Source: JACDAV01 sp036556145
GTDB lineage: Bacteria; Chloroflexota; Limnocylindria; Limnocylindrales; CSP1-4
Direction of reading: 5' to 3'
Length of the DNA stretch: 64,000 nt
Assembly (NCBI GenBank): GCA_036556145.1
Contig: DATBKB010000013.1
Coordinates: forward strand, 1-64,000
Shown in pieces: positions 40,252 through 47,137 of this stretch (position 1 is its first letter; every line of letters starts with the position of its first letter). The position numbers and the translations under genes are program-made. Below the pieces are notes generated by a model. That model had not been told where the DNA came from. It saw only the letters and a program-made list of their open reading frames with translations, and ran no database searches.

Positions 40252-40281
40252 TTGTAGGGGCTTCGGAACGCGTGGTATCCT
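40252..40281 (+). promoter_or_regulatory. Promoter of the tRNA Phe-Gly-Gln-Cys cluster
   Basis: TTGTAG (40252-40257) and TATCCT (40276-40281) are spaced 18 bp apart, 43 bp before tRNA-Phe. This is the clearest two-box promoter in the window besides the TTGACA at 8465. Confidence 0.5.
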
Positions 40282-40324
40282 CCGGCACGCCGAACGGGCC
40301 GCCAGCGCCTGGTTGGCCAATCGG

Positions 40325-40400
40325 GCCGAGATAGCTCAGTTGGTAGAGCACGGCACTGAAAATGCCGGTGTCGCCAGTTCGATCCTGGCTCTCGGCACCA
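40325..40400 (+). tRNA. tRNA-Phe (anticodon GAA)
   Basis: 76 nt with encoded CCA. The acceptor stem GCCGAGA/TCTCGGC is perfect; the anticodon arm CGGCA-CTGAAAA-TGCCG gives GAA. D-arm AGCTCAGTTGGTAGAGC and T-arm CCAGTTCGATCCTGG are standard. Confidence 0.97.
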
Positions 40401-40422
40401 CCACCTCGGTGGTCGCGATCGA

Positions 40423-40498
40423 GCGGAAGTGGCTCAGTTGGTAGAGCATCACCTTGCCAAGGTGAGGGTCGCGGGTTCGAGTCCCGTCTTCCGCTCCA
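40423..40498 (+). tRNA. tRNA-Gly (anticodon GCC)
   Basis: 76 nt with encoded CCA. The acceptor stem is GCGGAAG/CTTCCGC; the anticodon arm TCACC-TTGCCAA-GGTGA gives GCC. It lies 22 bp after tRNA-Phe. Confidence 0.97.
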
Positions 40499-40542
40499 TT
40501 TTTCTGTCCGGGAACGGACCGGACGCCGCGAGACCGGACCGC

Positions 40543-40616
40543 TGCCCCTTCGTCTAGTGGTAGGACAGCGGACTTTGGATCCGTTAGGCGAGGTTCGAAT
40601 CCTCGAGGGGCAGCCA
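40543..40616 (+). tRNA. tRNA-Gln (anticodon TTG)
   Basis: 74 nt with encoded CCA. The acceptor stem is TGCCCCT/AGGGGCA, and the anticodon arm GCGGA-CTTTGGA-TCCGT gives TTG. T-arm GAGGTTCGAATCCTC is standard. Confidence 0.96.
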
Positions 40617-40621
40617 ACCGA

Positions 40622-40697
40622 GGCGACGTACCCAAGTGGTTAAGGGGGAGGTCTGCAAAACCTCTATTCACCGGTTCGAATCCGGTCGTCGCCTCCA
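40622..40697 (+). tRNA. tRNA-Cys (anticodon GCA)
   Basis: 76 nt with encoded CCA, five bases after tRNA-Gln. The acceptor stem is GGCGACG/CGTCGCC with discriminator T, typical for tRNA-Cys; the anticodon arm GAGGT-CTGCAAA-ACCTC gives GCA. Confidence 0.97.
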
Positions 40698-40714
40698 CAC
40701 ACGAACCCATGAGC

Positions 40715-40747
40715 CAGGCCCCCGCCGGGATGCCGGACGGGGGCCTG
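40715..40747 (+). terminator. Strong hairpin after the tRNA cluster
   Basis: CAGGCCCCCG and CGGGGGCCTG form a perfect 10-bp stem around a 13-base loop, starting 17 bp after tRNA-Cys. A T-run is missing, as in many high-GC genomes, so intrinsic termination is likely but not certain. Confidence 0.6.
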
Positions 40748-40815
40748 CCGCTGTCCGGGCACCGCGCGGCGCGGGGTGCGTGGCGAGGCGGACGGGGACT
40801 ACCCTGTCGGTGGCG

Positions 40816-40902
40816 GCCGAAGTGGCGGAACCGGCAGACGCAGCGGACTTAAAACCCGCAGCCCGCAAGGGCATGTGAGTTCGAATCTCACCTTCGGCAC
40901 CA
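40816..40902 (+). tRNA. tRNA-Leu (anticodon TAA)
   Basis: 87 nt with encoded CCA. The acceptor stem is GCCGAAG/CTTCGGC; the anticodon loop CTTAAAA gives TAA, with one A-C mismatch at the loop end of the GCGGA/CCCGC stem. The long variable arm AGCCCGCAAGGGCAT marks class II. TACCCT at 40800-40805 could be its -10. Confidence 0.94.
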
Positions 40903-40918
40903 GCGCCTGGCTTGGGTC

Positions 40919-41329
40919 CTAGGGCACGGGCGGACTGCCAAGCAGGACGATGACGAGGCCCAGCAGGAACTGCGCCGCGAAGACCAACGCGATCGCGCCG
41001 GCCCATTGCAGGGCCCCGCGGCGGCGCGTGATCGTGCCGCACACCAGGCCGCCGACGACGATGCCGGCGATCCCCGAGGCCGCTTGGGGAAGTCCGAGGA
41101 TCACCAGCGCGACCGCGAAGATGACCGACGCGATGAGGCCGAGCCCGACCCCGGCCGCCCAGCGGGCCATGGATACGGGGGTCGAAGCGGTCGCCGGGGT
41201 CGCGTCCGGCGCGGTCTCGCCCCAATCCACCAGCGGCTGAGCCGAGCGAACCGGCTGGGGCGGTCGTGCCGGCTGAGTTGCCGCAGCCGGCGGAGACGGT
41301 GCCTCGGGCGGCACGCCGGGGTTCGTCAT
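40919..41329 (-). CDS. Small membrane protein with Pro-rich N-terminus
   Basis: 136 residues of unknown function. The first 50 residues are Pro/Ala/Thr-rich and probably cytoplasmic or flexible. Three hydrophobic segments follow: AAGVGLGLIASVIFAVALVI, GIAGIVVGGLVCGTI and AGAIALVFAAQFLLGLVIVL. The ATG has GGAGGTC upstream in the mRNA sense. It is the last gene of the minus-strand series riboswitch, 36-residue peptide, 57-residue protein and this one, with 88 bp after the 57-residue gene; whether it shares that transcript is unclear. I do not recognise a named family. Confidence 0.72.
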   Translation of the reverse strand: MTNPGVPPEAPSPPAAATQPARPPQPVRSAQPLVDWGETAPDATPATASTPVSMARWAAGVGLGLIASVIFAVALVILGLPQAASGIAGIVVGGLVCGTITRRRGALQWAGAIALVFAAQFLLGLVIVLLGSPPVP

Positions 41330-41417
41330 TCCATCGACCTCCGTGCGGAGGAGGCCGAGCCTAGCAGCGAGCGAGGAGGGTCGTGTCTTCGGGCCGCCCG
41401 TCGGCGGCCAGTGGACG

Positions 41418-41591
41418 CTAGCGGCGCTCGCTCTCGTTCACGCGCGGCGTGTTCGGGGTCTGGTTGCCGGGCAGCTTGCCGGTGTCGACGCCCTTCCAGC
41501 CCTCGCGCCGGAGCTTCGACTCGTCGACGTCGGGCGTGTTCGGCGTCTGGTTGCCGCGGACCTTGCCGGTGTCGGCCTTCTTCGTGGTCAT
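41418..41591 (-). CDS. 57-residue protein made of two tandem repeats
   Basis: Small soluble, basic protein below the size that automatic callers often keep. The mRNA has GGGAGG seven bases before the ATG. It is built from two copies of one unit: ADTGKVRGNQTPNTPDVDES (6-25) and VDTGKLPGNQTPNTPRVNES (35-54), joined by KLRREGWKG. The block DTGK-x-x-GNQTPNTP-x-V-x-ES is identical in both apart from the x positions. There is no signal peptide and no membrane segment, and the composition predicts disorder. It lies 135 bp downstream of the riboswitch-controlled peptide gene on the same strand. No known family comes to mind; function unknown. Confidence 0.75.
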   Translation of the reverse strand: MTTKKADTGKVRGNQTPNTPDVDESKLRREGWKGVDTGKLPGNQTPNTPRVNESERR

Positions 41592-41726
41592 GCTGACCTC
41601 CCTGGCGTGGCGTGGCGTGGGGTGGGGAAGTCAGCGTCCGCCGACCCGGGCTACGGCAGTGGCTCCGTTCGGCCCGGTCCGCCTCTCGGCTGCATGCCAG
41701 CCCGTGCAGCGGCGCGAGGCGAGCCC

Positions 41727-41837
41727 TCAGACGTGGGCCGAGGCAACCCCGGTCAAGGCGATGATCAGGACGATCGCGATCCGGACGGCAACCGCAAGGA
41801 GCGCGGCGCGGTCCACGACGAAGCCACGGGGCTTCAT
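41727..41837 (-). CDS. 36-residue single-span membrane peptide under c-di-GMP riboswitch control
   Basis: Tiny ORF MKPRGFVVDRAALLAVAVR (first 19 residues) continuing as a hydrophobic helix (IAIVLIIALTGVASA) and ending in His-Val. It has a strong Shine-Dalgarno (GGAGGGA, seven bases before the ATG) that directly follows the cyclic di-GMP-I riboswitch, which makes it the gene regulated by that RNA. The basic start and helix fit a small inner-membrane peptide or an uncleaved signal sequence. It has the RGF start seen in type IV prepilins but lacks the Glu at mature position 5, so a pilin is unlikely. Function unknown. Confidence 0.7.
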   Translation of the reverse strand: MKPRGFVVDRAALLAVAVRIAIVLIIALTGVASAHV

Positions 41838-41854
41838 GGCGTCCCTCCGACGGT

Positions 41855-41932
41855 TTCGGCAACCCGGCTGACTCGGTCGCCCGAGTCCCGTGGCTTTGCG
41901 TCCCCGGGTCGCCCCGGGTTTGCCTTTGTCGA
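41855..41932 (-). ncRNA. Cyclic di-GMP-I (GEMM-I) riboswitch
   Basis: Read on the minus strand the leader carries all conserved GEMM-I blocks in order: AAAGGCAAACC, a hairpin CCCGGG-GCGA-CCCGGG with a GNRA tetraloop, GGACGCAAAGCCACGGG, a second hairpin GACTCGG-GCGA-CCGAGTC, and CAGCCGGGTTGCCGAAA. GGCAA and TTGCC close the P1 helix. It ends about 20 nt before the ATG of the 36-residue peptide, abutting its Shine-Dalgarno sequence, and there is no room for an intrinsic terminator, so translational control is likely. CCGA/TCGG next to the Shine-Dalgarno could be the switching stem. TAGAGT (41974-41969) is a possible -10. Confidence 0.92.
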
Positions 41933-42054
41933 CCGGCTACCCGGCCCGCGACGCTCGTCGCACCGCCGACTCTACGCCGCTCCGGCGGAGCCGCACCACG
42001 GCAATGGTCCCAACGGGCGTGACGAGAAAGGATCGCGGCCGGGCAGCGTGGGCC

Positions 42055-43275
42055 TCACGAGCGCCGGAGGAGCGCGCCGAGACCTTTCGGCCGTCGCTCG
42101 GGCTCCGCCTTCGTCGGGGCGCCCTGCTCGGCGAAGGCGAGATCGGCGAGCTTGAGCAGCTGGCCGGCCGCCCCGGACTTCGGCGCCCCCGTCACGACCG
42201 GGACGCCTTCATTCACCGCCTTCAGGTAGCTGACCGGGTCGTACGGCAGCTCGAGGGCGACCTTCGTCCCGAGCGCGTTCTCGATGTCCCGCAGCCGCAG
42301 CAGGTCCCGGCCGAAGGTGTTGTTCACGACGAACAACGACTTCTCCGCGATGGAGCCGGTCTCGTTCAGGTGCTCGACGAGCGCGCGCATCGAGCGCAGG
42401 GCGGCGATGTCCGGGTTGACCGGCAGGATCACGGTGTCCGCGGCCGCAAAGATCGCGAGCGTCCGTTCGTCGAGGGCCGAGCCGGCGTCGACCACGACCT
42501 CGTCGTACCACTCAAGGGCGGTCTTGAGGAGTTGCTCGACGTGCGCGGCCTCGATGGCCTCGCCGGTGTCCGGCGTGGGCGGCGACGCCAGGACGTGCAG
42601 GCCCGTGTCGTGCCGCATGGCGTAGGTCCGCAGGAGCGCCGGCTCGCCGAGCGCGGACTCGTCGCGAACCAGCTCCGCGAGCGTGTGCTTGACCTCGAGG
42701 TTGAGGTGTGCGGCCGCCTGGCCGAACTGGAGGTCGAAGTCGATGAGGATGACCTTGTCGGGCTGCTCGAGGGCCTGGGCCATCGCGACGTTCACGGCGA
42801 TCGTCGTCGTCCCGACGCCGCCCTTCGGGCTGAACGTGGCGACGGTTCGGCGGCGCTTCGGGAGGACGCCATCGGGCCCGGTGAGCGGGACGAGGTCGCG
42901 CGATCGCTGGTAGCGCAGCAGGAGGGCCTCGACTCGTGCCTCGAGCTCGCGCGCGTCGAACGGGCGGGCCATGACGTCGTCGGCCCCGACCTCGAGGAAC
43001 TGGATCCGCTCCTCGACCTGGTCGGTCGCGCTGATGCACAGCACCGCGATCCCGGACATCACCGGGATGGTCCGGAGCTCGCGGCACACGTCCAGGGCCG
43101 TGCGCGAGCCGCCGACGACGTCGAGGATCACGAGCTGGTGCTCGGCCACATGGCCGAAGGCCTCGTCCGGGTCGATGAAGCTCGTGACGGCATAGCCAAG
43201 GTTCACGAGGGTGTTCGAGATGACGTCGCCTGAGGCGAGGTCGTTCTCGATCAGCAGGATGCTGCTTGCGGGCAC
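42055..43275 (-). CDS. CpaE/TadZ-like protein: receiver domain + MinD/ParA-type ATPase
   Basis: 406 residues from the GTG at 43275 (GGAGG upstream). Residues 4-120 are a CheY-like receiver: acidic Glu10/Asp12, phosphoacceptor Asp52 (VILDVVG), Ser82 in CISATD, but Arg104 in place of the usual Lys before Pro-Phe. Residues 143-385 are a deviant-Walker ATPase with FSPKGGVGTTTIAVNVA (Lys151) and ILIDFDLQFGQAAAHL. This combination is that of CpaE/TadZ, polar localisers of Tad (Flp) pilus assembly, although no other tad gene is in the window. The c-di-GMP riboswitch begins 120 bp downstream on the same strand. Partition or general localisation roles are alternatives. Confidence 0.88.
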   Translation of the reverse strand: MPASSILLIENDLASGDVISNTLVNLGYAVTSFIDPDEAFGHVAEHQLVILDVVGGSRTALDVCRELRTIPVMSGIAVLCISATDQVEERIQFLEVGADDVMARPFDARELEARVEALLLRYQRSRDLVPLTGPDGVLPKRRRTVATFSPKGGVGTTTIAVNVAMAQALEQPDKVILIDFDLQFGQAAAHLNLEVKHTLAELVRDESALGEPALLRTYAMRHDTGLHVLASPPTPDTGEAIEAAHVEQLLKTALEWYDEVVVDAGSALDERTLAIFAAADTVILPVNPDIAALRSMRALVEHLNETGSIAEKSLFVVNNTFGRDLLRLRDIENALGTKVALELPYDPVSYLKAVNEGVPVVTGAPKSGAAGQLLKLADLAFAEQGAPTKAEPERRPKGLGALLRRS

Positions 43276-43400
43276 GAGGCCTCCGGGTCGCTCGGACGGG
43301 CGCCGGGCGGGCGCGGACAGGCGAGAGGATACACAAGGCCCGATCCCGCTCGGCGGCCTACCGGAAGTCCCAGACGGGCGGCGTCGGAGGTCCCGCGTGC

Positions 43401-43406
43401 TAGACT
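43401..43406 (+). promoter_or_regulatory. -10 element of the rpsF-ssb-rpsR operon
   Basis: TAGACT lies 75 bp before the rpsF ATG, leaving a leader of about 65-70 nt that contains a hairpin and a good Shine-Dalgarno (GGAAGGAG at about 43463). Confidence 0.5.
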
Positions 43407-43425
43407 CAGGGTCCCTTTCGGCTCC

Positions 43426-43453
43426 GCCCCGGCCATTGGCCGCCCAGCGGGGC
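43426..43453 (+). promoter_or_regulatory. Possible S6:S18 binding hairpin in the rpsF leader
   Basis: GCCCC/GGGGC closes an outer stem; an inner GGCC-ATT-GGCC hairpin is set off by a 3'-side bulge GCCCAGC, so CCG falls at the bulge junction. This resembles the S6:S18 autoregulatory element of bacterial rpsF leaders, a stem with a CCG-containing bulge. Position, 29 nt before the start codon, fits. Confidence 0.4.
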
Positions 43454-43481
43454 ATTCCCACAGGAAGGAGCGTCCTCGCGC

Positions 43482-43916
43482 ATGCGCCGATACGAACTCA
43501 TGCTCGTGCTCCGTCCGGACGTGCCGGACGACCGGAGCCAGGCGGTCATCGACCGCACCACCCGCCAGGTCGTGGCCGGCGGCGGCCAGATCGTCAAGGT
43601 CGCCCCCTGGGGCCGCCGGCGGCTTGCCTATCCCATCGACCGCCACCGGGAAGGCTCGTACCACATCGTCGTCTTCGAGGCGCCGTCCGAGCTGGTCGGG
43701 GAGCTCGAGCGGGGCCTGCTCATCACCGAGGAGCTCCTCCGTCACCTCGTCACGCGGGTCGAGCGGCCGGTCCGCGCGGCACGGCGCGACGGGGCGGCCG
43801 GCGAGGCGTCCGAGGAGGAGAGCCTGCCCTCCGCCGAGGAGGAGGTCGACGAGGACGACGGCCGCGAGCGGATCGACGAGTCGGAGAGCGAGGCGGCCCC
43901 GGCCGCCATCGAGTAG
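43482..43916 (+). CDS. rpsF: 30S ribosomal protein S6
   Basis: 144 residues. The ferredoxin-like S6 domain spans residues 1-95 (RRYELMLVLRPDV, WGRRRLAYPIDRHREGSYHIV). An acidic low-complexity tail of about 45 residues (EEEVDEDDGRERIDESESE) is longer than in most bacteria. It heads the classical rpsF-ssb-rpsR operon with 14 bp to ssb. In other bacteria the S6:S18 complex binds its own leader; a candidate hairpin is present here. The ATG has GGAAGGAG 11 bases upstream. Confidence 0.96.
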   Translation: MRRYELMLVLRPDVPDDRSQAVIDRTTRQVVAGGGQIVKVAPWGRRRLAYPIDRHREGSYHIVVFEAPSELVGELERGLLITEELLRHLVTRVERPVRAARRDGAAGEASEEESLPSAEEEVDEDDGRERIDESESEAAPAAIE

Positions 43917-43930
43917 GGAGAGGGCCTGCC

Positions 43931-44380
43931 ATGGCGCTGTGCAAGGTCATGATCATCGGCAACCTGGGGTCCGATCCCGAGATGCGGTACACGCCCAACG
44001 GCCGGGCCGTGACGCAGTTCAACGTCGCCGTCAACCAGAGCACGAAGAACCAGCAGACCGGCGAGTGGGTCGAGGAGACCGACTGGTTCCGGGTCACCGT
44101 CTGGGGCGACCGCGCCGAGCGGATGGCCGAGAGCCTCCGAAAGGGCAACAAGGTCTTCGTCGAGGGCCGCTTCCGGACCCGCCAGTTCGAGGGCCGCGAC
44201 GGCCAGACCCGGACCGCCCTCGAGATCACCGCCGACAGCATCGTCAACCTCGAGCGACGCCCGCGCGAGGGCGATGCCTCGTTCACCGCCCCGTCGGGCA
44301 ACGGCGACCTCGCCGCGACCCGGTCGGCGCCGGCACGGAGCGGCGGCGACGACACCGAGCTCGACGACCTGCCGTTCTGA
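43931..44380 (+). CDS. ssb: Single-stranded DNA-binding protein
   Basis: 149 residues. The N-terminal OB fold (CKVMIIGNLGSDPEMRYTPN, WFRVTVWGDRAERMAESLRKG) occupies residues 1-110. A Gly/Ser/Ala linker follows, and the protein ends in the acidic tip DDLPF that recruits repair and replication partners such as RecJ and PriA, both encoded in this window. It lies between rpsF and rpsR, the standard order. Confidence 0.97.
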   Translation: MALCKVMIIGNLGSDPEMRYTPNGRAVTQFNVAVNQSTKNQQTGEWVEETDWFRVTVWGDRAERMAESLRKGNKVFVEGRFRTRQFEGRDGQTRTALEITADSIVNLERRPREGDASFTAPSGNGDLAATRSAPARSGGDDTELDDLPF

Positions 44381-44444
44381 CCACCTGATCCCGACCACCG
44401 CGACGACCGCGACCACCTGACCGACCGAGGAGACCGCACCGACC

Positions 44445-44711
44445 ATGCCCCCTGCCAGATCCAGGAAGCGCGACGACTACTACCGCGACCGACGTCGCCG
44501 GAAGGTCTGCGCGTTCTGCGCCGACAAGACCGTCCAGATCGACTACAAGGAAGTCAACCGACTCCGCCGGTACCTCTCCGAACGCGCGAAGATCGAGCCG
44601 CGGCGGAAGACCGGGACCTGCGCCGGCCACCAGCGCGAGCTGGCGATCGCCCTGAAGCGGGCCCGCCACGTCGCGCTCCTGCCGTACGCGCCGCAGCACC
44701 TGCGCCCGTAG
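44445..44711 (+). CDS. rpsR: 30S ribosomal protein S18
   Basis: 88 residues. It keeps a CXXC pair (KVCAFCADK), plus a third Cys in TGTCAGHQREL, consistent with a zinc-containing form. The core DYKEVNRLRRYLSERAKIEPRR is conserved. GAGGAGA upstream is the Shine-Dalgarno sequence. The 64-bp gap from ssb contains a short GACCACCGCGAC-type repetition and nothing else. Last gene of the operon; rplI is not adjacent. Confidence 0.96.
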   Translation: MPPARSRKRDDYYRDRRRRKVCAFCADKTVQIDYKEVNRLRRYLSERAKIEPRRKTGTCAGHQRELAIALKRARHVALLPYAPQHLRP

Positions 44712-44742
44712 CGCCCCTCCCGGCCGTCACGTGAGCTGATCC

Positions 44743-45567
44743 GTGGCCGTCGGGTTGCTCATGGTCGCCGGCGGCGCGGCTGCCGGCCTGTTCGGATCGC
44801 TGCTCGGGCTCGGCGGCGGAATCCTCATCGTTCCGCTGCTGACGCTCGGCTTCGGGCTGGATCTCCGCGAGGCCGTCGGCGTGTCGCTCGTCGCCGTCAT
44901 CGTGACGAGCGGTGCCTCGGCCGGTGTCTATCTCCAGCGCCACGTCGCGAACCTCCGGCTCGGGATGACGCTCGAGCTCTTCACCGCGGTCGGTGCGCTC
45001 ATCGGCGGGCTCATCGCGTTCCTGCTCTCGGAGCAGGTCCTGGCGGGCCTCTTCGCGGCGATGCTCATCTACGTCGCGGTCGCGATGCTCCGCCCGCGCG
45101 CCGACGCGGCAGCCGCCGCGGGGGACCCGCCGGCGCCCGAAGCCGAGCCGGCAGCGCCCTCGCTCGGCGTCGACCTCGGCGGCCCGGGCTACACGATCCG
45201 GCGATTCCGGCTGGGCGCGGTGGGGAGCGTTCTCGCCGGCGTCACGTCGGCCCTTCTCGGCGTCGGCGGTGGGCTCGTGAAGGTGCCGGTCATGCACCTC
45301 GTGATGGGCGTCCCACTGCGGACGGCGACGGCGACGAGCAACCTCATGATCGGCGTGACGGCATCGGCGAGCGCGATCATCTACGTCCTGCGGGGCGAGG
45401 TCGACCCGCTCGTGGCCGGCCCGACCGCGATCGGCGTCTTCCTCGGCGCGACGCTTGGGTCGCGTACGGCGCACCGCGTCGACCTGCGGATCCTGCGTTG
45501 GCTGTTCGTCGTCGTCCTGCTCTACACCGCCGTCCAGATGGTCCGGCGGGCCCTGGCGCTGGCATGA
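44743..45567 (+). CDS. TauE/SafE (TSUP) family membrane transporter
   Basis: 274 residues with seven to eight predicted helices in two TauE repeats. The first starts GGAAAGLFGSLLGLGGGILIVPLLTLGFGLDLREAVGVS with the diagnostic LGLGGGIL; the second has SALLGVGGGLVKVPVMHLVMG. TSUP proteins export sulfite, sulfonates or related anions; the substrate here is open. The ATG of a DUF1634 gene overlaps the stop, a pairing seen repeatedly for TSUP genes and which may form a transporter complex. Confidence 0.92.
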   Translation: MAVGLLMVAGGAAAGLFGSLLGLGGGILIVPLLTLGFGLDLREAVGVSLVAVIVTSGASAGVYLQRHVANLRLGMTLELFTAVGALIGGLIAFLLSEQVLAGLFAAMLIYVAVAMLRPRADAAAAAGDPPAPEAEPAAPSLGVDLGGPGYTIRRFRLGAVGSVLAGVTSALLGVGGGLVKVPVMHLVMGVPLRTATATSNLMIGVTASASAIIYVLRGEVDPLVAGPTAIGVFLGATLGSRTAHRVDLRILRWLFVVVLLYTAVQMVRRALALA

Positions 45568-45956
45568 CGAACACGCCGGCTCGCGCGTCCGCCGGAGCCG
45601 CCTCACCCGCCGCCGAGCGCCTCGACGTCGTCATCGCCCGGCTCCTGACCGTCGGCACCTACGCTTCGGTGGCTTCGCTGGCGGTCGGCGTCGGGCTGCT
45701 GCTCGCCGCGGGTCGGTCGCCCCTCGAGGGCGGTCCGGCGCTCGACGCCGGCCGGCTGGTCGGCGACGTCGTGGCCCTCCGGCCGGAGGGATTCCTGTGG
45801 CTGGGGCTCATCGTCGCGATCGCGACGCCGAGCGCGCGGGTGGCCGCGTCGCTCGTCGGGTACCTTCGGACCGGCGAGCGAACGATGGCGCTCGTCTCGA
45901 TCCTCATCCTCGCGGTGATCGCCGTCAGCGTCATCGCCTCGGCCGCGGAGGGCTGA
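45564..45956 (+). CDS. DUF1634 family membrane protein
   Basis: 130 residues with three predicted helices: YASVASLAVGVGLLLAAG, GFLWLGLIVAIATPSARVAASLVGY and ALVSILILAVIAVSVIASA. The pattern LRPEGFLWLGLIVAIATP is typical of DUF1634 proteins encoded next to TauE/SafE transporters. It overlaps the TSUP gene by 4 bp and ends directly before the exchanger GTG, so all three are likely co-transcribed. Probably an accessory subunit of the TSUP carrier. Confidence 0.85.
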   Translation: MTNTPARASAGAASPAAERLDVVIARLLTVGTYASVASLAVGVGLLLAAGRSPLEGGPALDAGRLVGDVVALRPEGFLWLGLIVAIATPSARVAASLVGYLRTGERTMALVSILILAVIAVSVIASAAEG

Positions 45957-47024
45957 GTGGACATCCTGATCCTCGTCATCTCGTTCGTCGTCATCCTCGT
46001 CGGCGCCGAGCTGTTCACGAACGGCATCGAGTGGTTCGGCAAGAAGCTCGAGCTCGCCGAAGGCGCCGTCGGCAGCGTCCTGGCCGCGGTGGGTACGGCG
46101 CTGCCCGAGACGATGATCCCGATCATCGCGATCCTCTTCGCCGTCGGCGGTTCGGAGGCGTCGTCCCACGCGGTGGGCATCGGCGCGATCCTCGGTGCGC
46201 CGTTCATGCTCGCGACGCTCGCGATGTTCGTCACCGGCGTCGCGGTCCTGATCGTGGCCCGGCAGCGCCCGTCGGGCGACCGCATGCCGGTCGACACGAA
46301 GGTCCTCGCCCACGACATGCGGTACTTCGCGATCGCCTACGCCCTCGCCGTCGGCGCGGCCTTCCTGCCGCTCGATCCGGTCTGGCCGAAGTGGGTCGTC
46401 GCGGTGGTCCTCATCGCGATCTACGCGTGGTACGTCAAGGCCCACTTCGAGGCCGACGTCGACGTCGATGCCGTGGACCTCGCTCCGCTGCGCTTCCGCC
46501 GGCTGGATCGCTCCGGCCATGCGGCCGATCCGGCCGTGCCACGGCTGCGCGTCGTGAACGTCCAGGTTCTCGCCGCGCTCGGGTTCATCATCGCCGGCGC
46601 CTGGTTCTTCGTCGGCGCGGTCGAGCACCTCGCGACGACGCTCGGCGTGGACGAGGCCCTGCTCGCGCTCGTCATCGCGCCCATCGCCACGGAGCTGCCG
46701 GAGAAGTTCAACTCGGTCATCTGGGTCCGCCAGGGGAAGGACACGCTGGCGATGGGCAACATCACCGGCGCGATGGTGTTCCAGTCGACGATCCCGACGG
46801 TCGTCGCCCTGGTCTTCGCGTCCTCGGCCTGGCACATCGGACCGGGGACGTACACGGCGTTCGCCTCGGCCGGCATCGCCTTCGTCTCGTCGGCGGCGAT
46901 CTTCCTGCCGATGGCCCGACGAGGGGTGCTGCGCGGGCGGACGCTGCTCGTCGGCGGCGTCTTCTACGTGGCGTACCTGGCGATCGTCGTGGCCGTCATC
47001 ACCGGGGCATTCGGGGCGGGCTGA
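45957..47024 (+). CDS. CaCA-family sodium/calcium (cation) exchanger
   Basis: 355-residue membrane antiporter with two inverted repeats. Alpha-1 reads GSVLAAVGTALPETMIPIIA and alpha-2 reads VIAPIATELPEKFNSVIW; both carry the ALPE/ELPE acidic residue that binds the cation. A hydrophilic loop between the halves (about 155-195) has Asp-rich sequence. The GTG start follows the DUF1634 stop without a gap. Calcium is the usual substrate, but other cations are possible. Confidence 0.9.
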   Translation: MDILILVISFVVILVGAELFTNGIEWFGKKLELAEGAVGSVLAAVGTALPETMIPIIAILFAVGGSEASSHAVGIGAILGAPFMLATLAMFVTGVAVLIVARQRPSGDRMPVDTKVLAHDMRYFAIAYALAVGAAFLPLDPVWPKWVVAVVLIAIYAWYVKAHFEADVDVDAVDLAPLRFRRLDRSGHAADPAVPRLRVVNVQVLAALGFIIAGAWFFVGAVEHLATTLGVDEALLALVIAPIATELPEKFNSVIWVRQGKDTLAMGNITGAMVFQSTIPTVVALVFASSAWHIGPGTYTAFASAGIAFVSSAAIFLPMARRGVLRGRTLLVGGVFYVAYLAIVVAVITGAFGAG

Positions 47025-47137
47025 CGGCCATCGCCGGCGGCTGCCGGGTCGGTCCGGGGCACTCGGGTGGGGAGGGCCGGGAGGGGGCCGCTGGTATACT
47101 CGGCCATCGCTCGAGCCCTAGCCAGGGAGCGCTCCGA

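Noticed and set aside
41727..41837. The 36-residue peptide as a type IV prepilin
   Set aside because: It begins with an RGF motif and a hydrophobic helix but lacks Glu at position 5 of the mature form and is far shorter than pilins; Flp-type pilin motifs are also missing.
41326..41862. 178-codon minus-strand frame across the riboswitch locus
   Set aside because: It is out of frame with the two Shine-Dalgarno-led small ORFs, starts inside the riboswitch and is Arg/Pro-rich shadow sequence.
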